From the NCBI RefSeq assembly GCF_900182575.1, contig NZ_FXSZ01000001.1:637160-701159 (forward strand): 64,000 bases of DNA, written 5' to 3'. This document shows positions 1 to 7,734 of the stretch, one piece after another. The stretch is from Solitalea koreensis. Lineage in GTDB: Bacteria; Bacteroidota; Bacteroidia; Sphingobacteriales; Sphingobacteriaceae. The number at the start of each line of letters is the position of its first letter. Positions within the stretch are counted from its first letter, which is position 1. The position numbers and the translations under genes are program-made. The notes under the pieces are model-generated. The model made no database searches. It was given only the letters and a program-made list of their open reading frames with translations, and was not told where the DNA came from.

Positions 1-1568
1 ATCGCCTCATTAAACTTTAAAGCAATCTTCGCGCGGCCTTCAGCATCGGCATACAGGATCCGGGCTTGTGAACCTACAACCAATTTATTTTTTTCCGCAT
101 CAGTAATCCAGATAATATTATCCTGCAATTGCTGCTGTATTTCAACAGGCGCATCAGCCTTGATTTCTTCTAAAACTTCTCGGGCAATTCGATCGGTAGT
201 GCGCAAATCGTTGGGATTGCCTGATGTACACACCCACCTGAACGGACCAAAACCATAGTCGAAACACATCGGCCCGAGGATATCTTCTACATACGAAGGG
301 TATTTAAAATCAATGCCATTTTCGGCCATAACATCCGCGCCGGCTCTGCTGCATTCCAGTAAAAAAGCATTACCATAATCAAAAAAATAGGTTCCTTTTG
401 CGCAATGCCTGTTGATTGCTGCCGCATGTCTTCTAAGTGATTCCTGTACTTTTTCTTTAAAAAGCTCAGGCTGGGCAGCTATCATTTGATTTGACTCTTC
501 ATAACTGAAACCAACAGGATAATACCCTCCCGACCATGGATTATGCAGGGAGGTTTGATCAGATCCGATTTCAACAAAAATTTCATCCTGATAAAATCGC
601 TCCCAAACATCCACAATATTGCCAATGTAAGCGAGCGAAACCGTTTCCTGTTGCACCTTTGCCGCTTTTACCCGGTTTACCAACATATCCATATCATCAA
701 TAAGCTCATCTACCCAACCTTGCTCATGGCGCTTTGTGGCGGCCGCCGGATTTATCTCTGCGCATATCGTAATACAGCCGGCAATATTGCCTGCTTTGGG
801 TTGAGCTCCACTCATTCCTCCCAAGCCGGCTGTAAGGAAAATTTTCCCTTTGGTATTCGAATCTTGTCCAAGCTTTTTACGGAAAGCATTCATAACAGTA
901 ATGGTGGTTCCGTGCACAATCCCTTGCGGGCCAATGTACATGTAAGAGCCCGCCGTCATTTGACCGTATTGGGTAACACCTAAGGCATTATATTTTTCAA
1001 GATCATCCGGAGAAGAATAATTGGGGATCATCATTCCATTAGTCACCACAACGCGTGGTGCTGACGCTCCAGAAGGAAATAAACCCTGTGGATGTCCGCT
1101 GTAAATATTCAGCGTCTGCTCATCGGTCATCGTTGCCAGGTACTGCATTGTCAACAGGTATTGTGCCCAATTCTGAAATACCGCACCATTGCCGCCATAG
1201 GTAATTAACTCATGCGGGTGTTGCGCAATAGCAGGGTCAAGATTGTTCTGAATCATCAGCATTATGGATGCAGCATGAATACTGTTAAAAGGATACTCAT
1301 GAATCGGACGGGCATGCATGGCATAGTCGGGCATAAAACGATACATATAAATGCGACCATAAGTCTCCAGCTCATCCAAAAAATCGGCAGCTAGTTCTTT
1401 ATGCCAATGCTCCGGAAAATATCTTAATGCATTTCGCAATGCAAGCTTCTTCTCTTCCTTACTCAGCACTTGTTTTCGTACAGGTGCATGACTAATAGCA
1501 ATATTATACGGTTTTCGTTCCGGCAATTGAGCTGGAATTCCTTGCAGTATTTGTTCTTTGAAATTCAT
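1..1568 (-). CDS. hutU: Urocanate hydratase, 3' end outside window
   Basis: Second enzyme of histidine degradation; it hydrates urocanate to imidazolonepropionate in the cytoplasm using tightly bound NAD. Reading the complement from the ATG at 1568-1566 gives an uninterrupted frame of about 522 codons to the window edge, so the C-terminal part is missing. Visible family features are the early YGGNGAVFQNWAQY stretch, the NAD-region run GQMTAGSYMYIGPQGIVHGT, the glycine-rich LTAGLGGMSGAQPKA segment and, near the edge, WVCTSGNPNDL with the conserved cysteine. It is divergent from the lysR-type gene at 1670, across an inverted repeat that suits a LysR operator. hutI and hutG lie 6-8 kb away on the other strand. 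Identification is very secure; only the end is unseen. Confidence 0.96.
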   Translation of the reverse strand, partial: MNFKEQILQGIPAQLPERKPYNIAISHAPVRKQVLSKEEKKLALRNALRYFPEHWHKELAADFLDELETYGRIYMYRFMPDYAMHARPIHEYPFNSIHAASIMLMIQNNLDPAIAQHPHELITYGGNGAVFQNWAQYLLTMQYLATMTDEQTLNIYSGHPQGLFPSGASAPRVVVTNGMMIPNYSSPDDLEKYNALGVTQYGQMTAGSYMYIGPQGIVHGTTITVMNAFRKKLGQDSNTKGKIFLTAGLGGMSGAQPKAGNIAGCITICAEINPAAATKRHEQGWVDELIDDMDMLVNRVKAAKVQQETVSLAYIGNIVDVWERFYQDEIFVEIGSDQTSLHNPWSGGYYPVGFSYEESNQMIAAQPELFKEKVQESLRRHAAAINRHCAKGTYFFDYGNAFLLECSRAGADVMAENGIDFKYPSYVEDILGPMCFDYGFGPFRWVCTSGNPNDLRTTDRIAREVLEEIKADAPVEIQQQLQDNIIWITDAEKNKLVVGSQARILYADAEGRAKIALKFNEA

Positions 1569-1602
1569 AATATATTGATAGCCTAAATGAATAAAACTAA
1601 AT

Positions 1603-1631
1603 AGTTTACACAAAAATAAACTCTACTTTTG
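1603..1631 (+). promoter_or_regulatory. Probable LysR operator overlapping lysR promoter
   Basis: AGTTTA and TAAACT form a perfect 6+6 inverted repeat with an 8-base spacer (1603-1622), which contains the T-N11-A spacing expected of LysR-type binding sites. TACTTTTG at 1624-1631 directly next to it matches the Bacteroidota -7 element TAnnTTTG; no clear -33 TTTG is seen. The site lies between hutU (leftward) and the lysR gene (rightward), so binding could both autorepress lysR and control hutU. This is inferred from position and symmetry only. Confidence 0.5.
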
Positions 1632-1669
1632 ATACCTATAAATACCAATTACATCATCAATTAATAACC

Positions 1670-2572
1670 ATGGGTTATCAGATAGAATTGCGGCACCTGA
1701 AATATTTTCAAGTGCTGGCCGAAGAATTAAAGTTCAGAAAGGCCGCGGAAAGGTTGTACATATCACAGCCGGGACTCAGCCGCCAGATCAAACAGATGGA
1801 GGAACTATTTAATGTTAGCTTATTTGACAGGACCAAAAAAAAGGTTGAATTAACGCCTGCTGGTATTTATTTAAAAAATGAAGTCGATTATATTTTCAAT
1901 CACCTTGATACCATCAAACAACAACTGGATAACATTGCTCAGGGCAAGGAAACCGAACTTCGAATCGGTTTTTTAGGATCTGCGGCTCAAAAAGTAATTC
2001 CTGAATTAGTCTTCAGACTTAGCAAGGAATACCCCGGGATACGGACAATTCTGGAAGAACTACCCAACAAACTTCAGATTGATTTATTAGAGAAGAATAA
2101 GTTGGATATGGGATTTGTGCGCATGCAGCAATTTGCTGAAGGCATTTCCAAGCATCTCATTCATCAGGATACCTTTTCATTGGTGTTGCCGATGGACCAT
2201 CCTTTAACCAACCCGAGTTATGAGACGATAAAATCCCTGAGTTCAGAGCCATTCATTTTTTTCTCCAGCGAAGACAGTCCTTTTTACCATGACCTGATCA
2301 TGGGCATATGCGAAGACCATGGATTTCGACCACAGGTTTTTCATAAATCGGCAAATGCATTAACCATTTATAAATTAGTTGAAGAGGGCCTTGGAATCGC
2401 CATCGTACCAACAGGGCTTCAATACGGGTACGACTTAAAAGTTAAGTTTGTTGAACTGAGTTATATTCCGCAAAAAACGGAGTTGTATGTTATTTGGAAA
2501 GAATCAAACAGAAATCCTGCGTTGACAAATGTGGTGGAGTTGTTGATTAAAAGACATAAAGTCACTGGATAA
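1670..2572 (+). CDS. LysR-family transcriptional regulator, probable hut regulator
   Basis: A 300-residue LysR-type regulator of normal length. Residues about 6-65 form the winged helix-turn-helix (LRHLKYFQVLAEELKFRKAAERL, then SQPGLSRQIKQMEE), and residues about 95-295 form the periplasmic-binding-like effector domain. It is divergent from hutU with a 101-bp gap, the classic layout for a LysR activator and its target, so control of histidine degradation with urocanate or another intermediate as inducer is a reasonable inference. LysR control of hut would differ from the HutC (GntR) repressor of proteobacteria and the HutP antiterminator of Bacillus. The 3' end overlaps the convergent membrane-protein gene by 11 bp. 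Family call is secure; target is inferred. Confidence 0.9.
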   Translation: MGYQIELRHLKYFQVLAEELKFRKAAERLYISQPGLSRQIKQMEELFNVSLFDRTKKKVELTPAGIYLKNEVDYIFNHLDTIKQQLDNIAQGKETELRIGFLGSAAQKVIPELVFRLSKEYPGIRTILEELPNKLQIDLLEKNKLDMGFVRMQQFAEGISKHLIHQDTFSLVLPMDHPLTNPSYETIKSLSSEPFIFFSSEDSPFYHDLIMGICEDHGFRPQVFHKSANALTIYKLVEEGLGIAIVPTGLQYGYDLKVKFVELSYIPQKTELYVIWKESNRNPALTNVVELLIKRHKVTG

Positions 2573-3155
2573 CTTGACCTTTAGCATTTTTTTCCGGTTT
2601 TTCAATCCAATAAAATACAATCAAGCCAATTCCTCCACAAATAAGGATCATTGCAAACCAAATGGCCAACTGACTGACTTCATCAATTCCAACAAATGTG
2701 CGTTGGGTTAGTATTAAAGCCGATAACAAACCAATACCTACACCAATAATCAGAAGACCCCATTTAAGAGCCCGGCTACTTTTGTAACTATCCATATTAC
2801 TAATTGTTAGATCAATTTCTTTTTCAAGTCTTTTATGATCTCGATTACTTTTATTCAGGTACAATGCTTTCCAATCGACCAATATCCTTCTTGAAACCGG
2901 ATAGTATTCAGGGAATCTACCCAATTCAAAAACAATTGCAATTTGCCTATCTAATTTTGGCGCCTTATCCGCACCTGCAAATTCTTCAATTAATTTATGA
3001 TAAATTGCGAATCGGTTATCTTCGTTTTTTTTCCTTAACCCTATTACATAATTAATAAAGGGTATATATAACGCTAAAAATGCAATAGCAATTCCGATTA
3101 ACTGAATAATACCCTCGGTGCTTTTATACCATGTTTCAATTGTCAATAACATCAT
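2562..3155 (-). CDS. Hypothetical membrane protein
   Basis: A 197-residue protein that I do not recognise. Residues about 16-38 form a hydrophobic N-terminal segment, followed by a charged cytosolic stretch of about 100 residues (around 40-125) with several basic pairs. Two more hydrophobic segments come at about 131-152 and 163-183, and the end is polar and lysine-rich. This suggests three membrane spans with a central soluble loop. It converges on and overlaps the end of the lysR gene by 11 bp and has no functional partner nearby. The next residue after the initiator is also methionine, so the start could shift by one codon. The frame is clean and gene-like, but no function can be given. 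Confidence 0.7.
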   Translation of the reverse strand: MMLLTIETWYKSTEGIIQLIGIAIAFLALYIPFINYVIGLRKKNEDNRFAIYHKLIEEFAGADKAPKLDRQIAIVFELGRFPEYYPVSRRILVDWKALYLNKSNRDHKRLEKEIDLTISNMDSYKSSRALKWGLLIIGVGIGLLSALILTQRTFVGIDEVSQLAIWFAMILICGGIGLIVFYWIEKPEKNAKGQVIQ

Positions 3156-3297
3156 TTACCTGAATATACTAAAAAACAACATGCAGATAGATTTGGGTAT
3201 AGGTGTTAGCCCTAGAAAATGAATATTACCTACGGAGCTCGCTTTCTAAAAATTTTATTGTTTCTATAAATATTTCGCTGCACCATTCATTATTTTA

Positions 3298-3336
3298 AAA
3301 AAAAGGTGACAAGAATCAATTCTTACCACCTTTTTA
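3298..3336 (-). terminator. Rho-independent terminator after DUF4242 gene
   Basis: An imperfect hairpin (AAGGTGACAAGAA / TTCTTACCACCTT, two mismatches) is flanked on its left by a run of A residues, which is a U-tract when read leftwards. It sits 20-60 bp past the stop codon of the leftward gene ending at 3358. Confidence 0.75.
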
Positions 3337-3357
3337 TATTGTATTTCTTTTATAAAA

Positions 3358-3633
3358 CTATACTTCCGCTGTTGTCGGGTCAATAATTGTAGCGACTTTG
3401 GAAACTTTATTAGCAGGAAAACCGCCTAGCTCAGCATGTTTTCGAACAGTGGCTTCATCCGGGGCGATGTACACGCAATAAATTTTATCGCCTGTAACAT
3501 AACTATGAACCCATTGAATTTCGGGGCCCATGGAACGCAATACATCACATGATTTTTGTGATATACCTTCCAATTCAACTTTTGAAAGATTTCCAACGTT
3601 TGGGATTTCTCTTTCAATAACAAACTTTGGCAT
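3358..3633 (-). CDS. DUF4242 (SCO4226-type) family protein
   Basis: A 91-residue small soluble protein. The opening MPKFVIEREIPNVG, the central SQKSCDVLRSMGPEIQWVHSYVTGDKIYCVYIAP and the HAELGGFPANKVSKVATIIDPTTAE ending are characteristic of the DUF4242 family of ferredoxin-like alpha/beta proteins. One member, SCO4226 of Streptomyces, is described as nickel-binding. Histidines and a cysteine that could bind metal are present, but I cannot say whether this copy binds nickel. The gene is monocistronic, with a clear terminator downstream. An overlapping frame in the same stretch (3426-3623) is a shadow. Family assignment is confident, biochemical role unknown. Confidence 0.85.
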   Translation of the reverse strand: MPKFVIEREIPNVGNLSKVELEGISQKSCDVLRSMGPEIQWVHSYVTGDKIYCVYIAPDEATVRKHAELGGFPANKVSKVATIIDPTTAEV

Positions 3634-3721
3634 ATTACCTCCTTGTTTTATAATTGAGTGTTAGTCAATATAATGAAAATTTTCATATACAAAGCATTAA
3701 ATCAAACTGTTCTTGTCATAG

Positions 3722-4840
3722 CTATTCCTGAAAAAGTTCCAACTGACTGGAGTTATTTTGCTTATTGAGAGGGTGAACTATTTCGCCAAAGTTGGAGAGT
3801 GTAATACCTAACAATCGGATCTTTTTATCCGCCGGTTCGGTTTTTAACAAAAGTTCTTTAGCTGTTTGAGAGATGGTTTTCAAGTCAGCTATACCATATC
3901 CGAATGAATGATTACGGGTAATTTGTTTAAAATCGCTGTATTTGATTTTCAAGGTAACCGTTCTTCCTTTTAGCTGATAACGATGCAGGCGATCACAAAC
4001 GATTACCGCAATCTTATCCAGTGCCACATTCATCTCGTCCGGTTCGGTTAAATCGTAAGCAAAAGTATCTTCGGCTCCTACCGATTTGGTTTCACGATGT
4101 GGCTGCACTTCTCTATCATCCACCCCTCTAACAATTTTATAATAAAACTTGCCTACTTTACCGAAATGCAATACAAGTTGAGCTTCAGTAAGTTTTTTAA
4201 GATCGGCACCAGTATACAACTGCATACGCTTCATTTTTTCGGCCGTCACTCTTCCTACGCCAAAAAACTTTTCCACGGGCAATTGTTCCATAAATGCTTC
4301 GATGTTGGAGGGACCAATAAATTTCAAGCCATCGGGCTTATTAATATCCGAAGCAATCTTTGCAACAAACTTATTGATGGAAACACCAGCAGAGGCCGTT
4401 AGCTGAAGTTCATCTTTAATAGCCTGTTTTATCTGTTGCGCAATTTCAATTGCCGAACCAATATTAAGTTTATCATTGGTAACATCTAAATAGGCTTCAT
4501 CTAACGACAGCGGTTCAATTAAATCAGTATAGCGCTGAAATATTTCCCTGATTTTTACAGATACCTCTTTATAGGCAGCAAATCTGGGCCGTACAAAAAT
4601 AACATGTGGACAAAGTTGCATGGCTTTCTTAGAAGACATAGCCGATCGGATTCCAAACTTACGGGCCTCATAACTCGCTGTTGCCACCACTCCGCCCCGG
4701 CCTTGAGGCGATCCGCCAACTACAATTGGCTTACCCCTGTATTCAGGATTATCACGTTGCTCAACGGAAGCATAAAAAGCATCCATATCAATGTGAATGA
4801 TTTTACGCTGAGTTTTATTGGGGTCCGGCACTTTGTTCAT
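3722..4840 (-). CDS. dinB: DNA polymerase IV (Y-family translesion polymerase)
   Basis: Error-prone Y-family polymerase that copies past lesions. Residues 16-28 carry the HIDMDAFYASVEQ motif with metal-binding D18, and residues 112-120 carry SLDEAYLDV with catalytic D114 and E115. The thumb with helix-hairpin-helix (PVEKFFGVGRVTAEKM) and the little-finger domain follow. The extreme C terminus, QLELF at about 366-370, is a sliding-clamp binding motif. Length of 372 fits the family. A dispersed inverted repeat lies just upstream at 4905-4972. No SOS box could be picked out by eye. The adjacent DinB-like four-helix protein at 5010 shares only a historical name. Confidence 0.96.
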   Translation of the reverse strand: MNKVPDPNKTQRKIIHIDMDAFYASVEQRDNPEYRGKPIVVGGSPQGRGGVVATASYEARKFGIRSAMSSKKAMQLCPHVIFVRPRFAAYKEVSVKIREIFQRYTDLIEPLSLDEAYLDVTNDKLNIGSAIEIAQQIKQAIKDELQLTASAGVSINKFVAKIASDINKPDGLKFIGPSNIEAFMEQLPVEKFFGVGRVTAEKMKRMQLYTGADLKKLTEAQLVLHFGKVGKFYYKIVRGVDDREVQPHRETKSVGAEDTFAYDLTEPDEMNVALDKIAVIVCDRLHRYQLKGRTVTLKIKYSDFKQITRNHSFGYGIADLKTISQTAKELLLKTEPADKKIRLLGITLSNFGEIVHPLNKQNNSSQLELFQE

Positions 4841-4904
4841 TTCAGCAACTCACAAAATTATAAAATAAAAAATACCGACTCAAAAGTCGACTCAACCTCT
4901 TTAA

Positions 4905-4972
4905 GTCATGCTGAACGGAGTCGAAATAGTTGTTCTTAATAGTACAGCCCTTTCGACTACGCTCAGTGGGAC
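4905..4972. repeat. Dispersed imperfect inverted repeat, copy 1
   Basis: Two arms, 4905-4926 and 4951-4972, are near reverse complements of each other (core CTGAnCGnAGTCGAAA). The same core recurs at 8986-9043 and 35941-35997, always in intergenic DNA. It looks like a REP-like element rather than a gene-specific terminator, because no U-tract follows. Confidence 0.7.
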
Positions 4973-5009
4973 GAGGTTAAAACTTTTCAGACAACCCTTT
5001 CATAGGACG

Positions 5010-5540
5010 TTAAAAATTCATTTCATCAGCGCTAGGCCCATAGCTGCCGGGAATAGGAATATTCAGCAAGCGAAGATATACTCCTAACTGTGCTCTGTGA
5101 TGCACAATTTGACTAAAAACCATGCGAATTACTTCTCCTTTTGTTGAAACGCTGAGTATTTGCTCGCCATTACGCAAGGTCCAGTTCGGCTGTAATTGAT
5201 CATCAGTTGCCTTCGATAAATGAGTTTTCCCATCTGCTAAGCATTTTTCAAAATAATCAACCAGTTGTGTGGTATTGGTTATATTTTCCGGAGTATAGGG
5301 GGTAGCTGCAAAATCAAGTTCATCAGTAGTAAGGGTCATGGTTATCCAACCCGGCAGTTCAGCTATATGCGTTGCCAGTTGTTTTATGGTCATGCTTTTT
5401 TCGTGTGGCTTCCAATCGTATTTATCATTAGGCACACGCGACAACATTTTACGAGTTGTTTGAGCTTCCTGCTCCAACTCCTTTAAGAGCATTTGAATCA
5501 TTGACATTTTATTAGGTTTTAAATGTGATGCGTTAGGCAT
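5010..5540 (-). CDS. DinB-superfamily metal-binding four-helix protein
   Basis: A 176-residue member of the DinB/YfiT superfamily, which form four-helix bundles binding a divalent metal through three histidines. Some relatives are thiol transferases, for example acting with bacillithiol. Here H58 in the motif TIKQLATHIAELPGW and the C-terminal IVHHRAQLGVYLR (H147, H148) are the likely ligands. The end PIPGSYGPSADEM is also family-typical. A shorter start at residue 12 or 14 (MSMIQMLLKELEQE) is plausible, because the first 11 residues are poorly structured. The bacillithiol-associated ytxJ gene at 39282 suggests the organism makes bacillithiol, so a thiol-transferase role is possible but unproven. 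Confidence 0.85.
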   Translation of the reverse strand: MPNASHLKPNKMSMIQMLLKELEQEAQTTRKMLSRVPNDKYDWKPHEKSMTIKQLATHIAELPGWITMTLTTDELDFAATPYTPENITNTTQLVDYFEKCLADGKTHLSKATDDQLQPNWTLRNGEQILSVSTKGEVIRMVFSQIVHHRAQLGVYLRLLNIPIPGSYGPSADEMNF

Positions 5541-5594
5541 AACTGATTAACAAGATTTCAGTATGAGCTTAAGTTACGAAAAAATATTTTTGAC

Positions 5595-5633
5595 TATAGT
5601 GGTGGCGCGACTTAAAGTCGTGCCACCACTATA
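5595..5633. repeat. 39-bp near-perfect palindrome
   Basis: Arms of 19 nt, TATAGTGGTGGCGCGACTT and AAGTCGTGCCACCACTATA, differ from perfect complementarity at one position and are separated by one base. It lies in the gap between divergent genes (5540 leftward, 5760 rightward), so it is not placed as a terminator for either. No U-tract follows. It may be a mobile or REP-like palindrome, or an operator. Confidence 0.75.
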
Positions 5634-5759
5634 GCATGAACACTTCTCTAAATATCTGCTGGAATGAATATCTTCGCAAGAAATATTGAACGTTGCAGAT
5701 TTTAATAGAGATAACACGATTTTATAGTCGCCTCTACTGGTCTATAAACCCTTAAAAAA

Positions 5760-6098
5760 ATGACTCCGAGTGAAATAAATGAGAAGTGGGCAAAATTGCA
5801 AGCGCAAATCGCCAAAGATTTTGACAGCGAAAAACCCGATATTAAAGTAATTCTATTCCTGATCGGGGTACAAGAACTGGGGCAAGGTCCGCGCAAGTTT
5901 TCAAAACGCCAGAAAGAAGAGTTAATGCACATTGCAACTTGTCGTTTATTTAGCGAGATGGGCTTTTATGAACTTGTTGGACTTGATCAGGATGGTTGGC
6001 CGCATTGGAAACTGGTAAAACAAATTCCAAATTACACCTTGCTTGAACAAGAAATGGTTATGAAATCATTGATCATTGATTATTTTGAGCAGATTTAA
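5760..6098 (+). CDS. Conserved hypothetical protein
   Basis: A 112-residue soluble protein, probably alpha-helical, beginning MTPSEINEKWAKLQAQIAKDF. The middle part IKVILFLIGVQELGQGPRKFSKRQKEELMHIATCRLF and the ending WPHWKLVKQIPNYTLLEQEMVMKSLI have the look of a conserved Bacteroidota protein, although I cannot name the family. It has no signal peptide or membrane segment. The start ATG directly follows an A-run typical of Bacteroidota starts. It is separated by only a few bases from the reading frame of the peptidyl-prolyl isomerase and may be cotranscribed with it. Confidence 0.75.
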   Translation: MTPSEINEKWAKLQAQIAKDFDSEKPDIKVILFLIGVQELGQGPRKFSKRQKEELMHIATCRLFSEMGFYELVGLDQDGWPHWKLVKQIPNYTLLEQEMVMKSLIIDYFEQI

Positions 6099-6136
6099 TT
6101 TAGATGAGAAACAAGAATAAAGACGAGTACCACCAC

Positions 6137-6841
6137 ATGAAACAAATCAGCTTATTATTAATTTTCACGGTTTTATCATTAACATCTGCTTTTGCTCAAA
6201 AGAAAGAAAAAAACAGGTATGTAAAACTCCGCACCGATTCGGGCAGCTGTGTCATCCGCTTGTACAATGAAACTCCCTTACATCGCGATAATTTCATCAA
6301 ACTGACCGGGCAGCATTTTTATGACAGTTTACTATTTCACCGTGTTATTAAGAACTTTATGATACAGGGTGGCGATCCTGATTCAAAACATGCCGCTACT
6401 GGTGTTCAATTAGGAGATGGAGATATGGGGTATAAAATTCCGGCTGAATTTCGCGATAGTTTGTTTCATAAAAAAGGTGTCTTGGCTGCTGCACGTGATG
6501 ACAATCCGGAAAAAGCTTCAAGTGGATGCCAGTTCTATATTGTTCAGGGAAAAGTGTTTACCGACGAACAATTGGACAAGCTGGAACAAACCCGTTTAAA
6601 AGGCCGTAAAATTCCTGCTGCACAGCGTGAAGTTTACAAAACCATCGGCGGAGCTCCTCATCTTGATCAAAACTATACAGTTTACGGAGAAGTTATAGAA
6701 GGTATTGATTTGGTTGATAAAATTGCTGCTGCAAAAACGGATGGCAATGACAGACCGGCTCAGGATATTCGAATGAAAGTTGAGTTGTTGACCAAAAAAG
6801 AAACGAAAAAGCTCGAAAAACATTTAAAAAAACAAAAATAG
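6137..6841 (+). CDS. Secreted cyclophilin-type peptidyl-prolyl isomerase
   Basis: Catalyses proline cis-trans isomerisation, here probably in the periplasm. From the ATG at 6137 the protein opens MKQISLLLIFTVLSLTSAFA, a clear signal peptide. The frame is open upstream to an ATG at 6104, but that start would put 11 charged residues before the signal, so 6137 is preferred. Cyclophilin core motifs are FHRVIKNFMIQGGDP, a KKGVLAAARDDNPEKASSGCQFYI stretch and YTVYGEVIEGIDLVDKI. An insertion between the core strands (VFTDEQLDKLEQTRLKGRKIP) is common in Bacteroidota members. The lysine-rich C-terminal tail is ordinary. It follows the 5760 gene closely. Confidence 0.92.
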   Translation: MKQISLLLIFTVLSLTSAFAQKKEKNRYVKLRTDSGSCVIRLYNETPLHRDNFIKLTGQHFYDSLLFHRVIKNFMIQGGDPDSKHAATGVQLGDGDMGYKIPAEFRDSLFHKKGVLAAARDDNPEKASSGCQFYIVQGKVFTDEQLDKLEQTRLKGRKIPAAQREVYKTIGGAPHLDQNYTVYGEVIEGIDLVDKIAAAKTDGNDRPAQDIRMKVELLTKKETKKLEKHLKKQK

Positions 6842-6934
6842 ATATGCGATTTATGTACTGAGATTTGAGATTCTTTAATATCAAACAACCATTCTCAATA
6901 CACAATATCCATATCTCAATACGATTATTAACAC

Positions 6935-7705
6935 ATGAAAATTATATCTTATAACGTTAACGGTATTCGATCGGCAATGAACAAAGGCTGGCTAGCCTGG
7001 CTTCAGGCTACTGATGCCGACATTGTTTGCTTGCAAGAAATTAAAGCTCAGCCTGAAAACATTACAGATGAGCTTAAATTACTGGAAGATATGGGTTATA
7101 AGTATCAATACTGGTATCCTGCACAAAAAAAGGGGTATAGCGGCGTGGCCCTGCTTTCAAGACATCAGCCTGTAACAGTCGAATTTGGTTGCGGTCATGA
7201 ACAGTATGATCATGAAGGCCGAATGGTGCGCGCTGATTTTGCTGATTTTTCGGTAATGAGCTTATACGTTCCTTCAGGTTCTAGCGGTGAAGATCGTCAG
7301 GGCGTGAAATTTGAATTCATGGACTTCTTTATGGATTATGCTACTCAACTAAGAGCACGCTTCCCTAAACTGATTATCTGCGGAGATTACAATATTTGTC
7401 ATCGCCCAATTGATATTCACAACCCGAAATCGAATGCAAAATCTTCAGGGTTTCTTCCAGAAGAACGCCTGTGGATGGAAAACTTCATCGAAAGCGGCTT
7501 TATTGACACCTTCCGTCATTTTAATCAAGAGCCGCACAATTATACTTGGTGGAGTTTCCGGGCTAATGCAAGAGCAAAAAACCTGGGCTGGCGTATCGAC
7601 TATCATTTGGCCACAAAAGAATTGGAGCATCGTTTAAAAAGAGCTGCCATTTTGCCTGATGCATTACATTCAGACCACTGCCCGATTCTTCTGGAAATTG
7701 AATAA
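6935..7705 (+). CDS. xth: Exodeoxyribonuclease III
   Basis: AP endonuclease and 3'-5' exonuclease of base excision repair. The 256-residue protein shows every family landmark: ISYNVNGIRSA at the start, LQEIK with metal-binding E35, the GDYNICH loop holding the active-site Asp/Asn pair, WWSFRANARAKNLGWRIDY, and SDHCP near the end with D247 and H248. Length agrees with the ExoA/Xth family. The spacer before it (6842-6934) is AT-rich with imperfect repeats of TGAGAT/ATCTCA and may hold its promoter. It lies 30 bp before hutI but has no functional link to it. Confidence 0.96.
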   Translation: MKIISYNVNGIRSAMNKGWLAWLQATDADIVCLQEIKAQPENITDELKLLEDMGYKYQYWYPAQKKGYSGVALLSRHQPVTVEFGCGHEQYDHEGRMVRADFADFSVMSLYVPSGSSGEDRQGVKFEFMDFFMDYATQLRARFPKLIICGDYNICHRPIDIHNPKSNAKSSGFLPEERLWMENFIESGFIDTFRHFNQEPHNYTWWSFRANARAKNLGWRIDYHLATKELEHRLKRAAILPDALHSDHCPILLEIE

Positions 7706-7734
7706 ATTAGGGTAACCTATAATCTGTATTAACA

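Noticed and set aside
543..983. Rightward ORF of 146 codons opposite hutU
   Set aside because: It lies antisense within a certain urocanate hydratase frame and has no protein-like features; it is a shadow.
3722..5540. Two dinB genes forming one system
   Set aside because: DNA polymerase IV and the DinB-superfamily four-helix protein are unrelated proteins with the same historic name, and a repeat element separates them.
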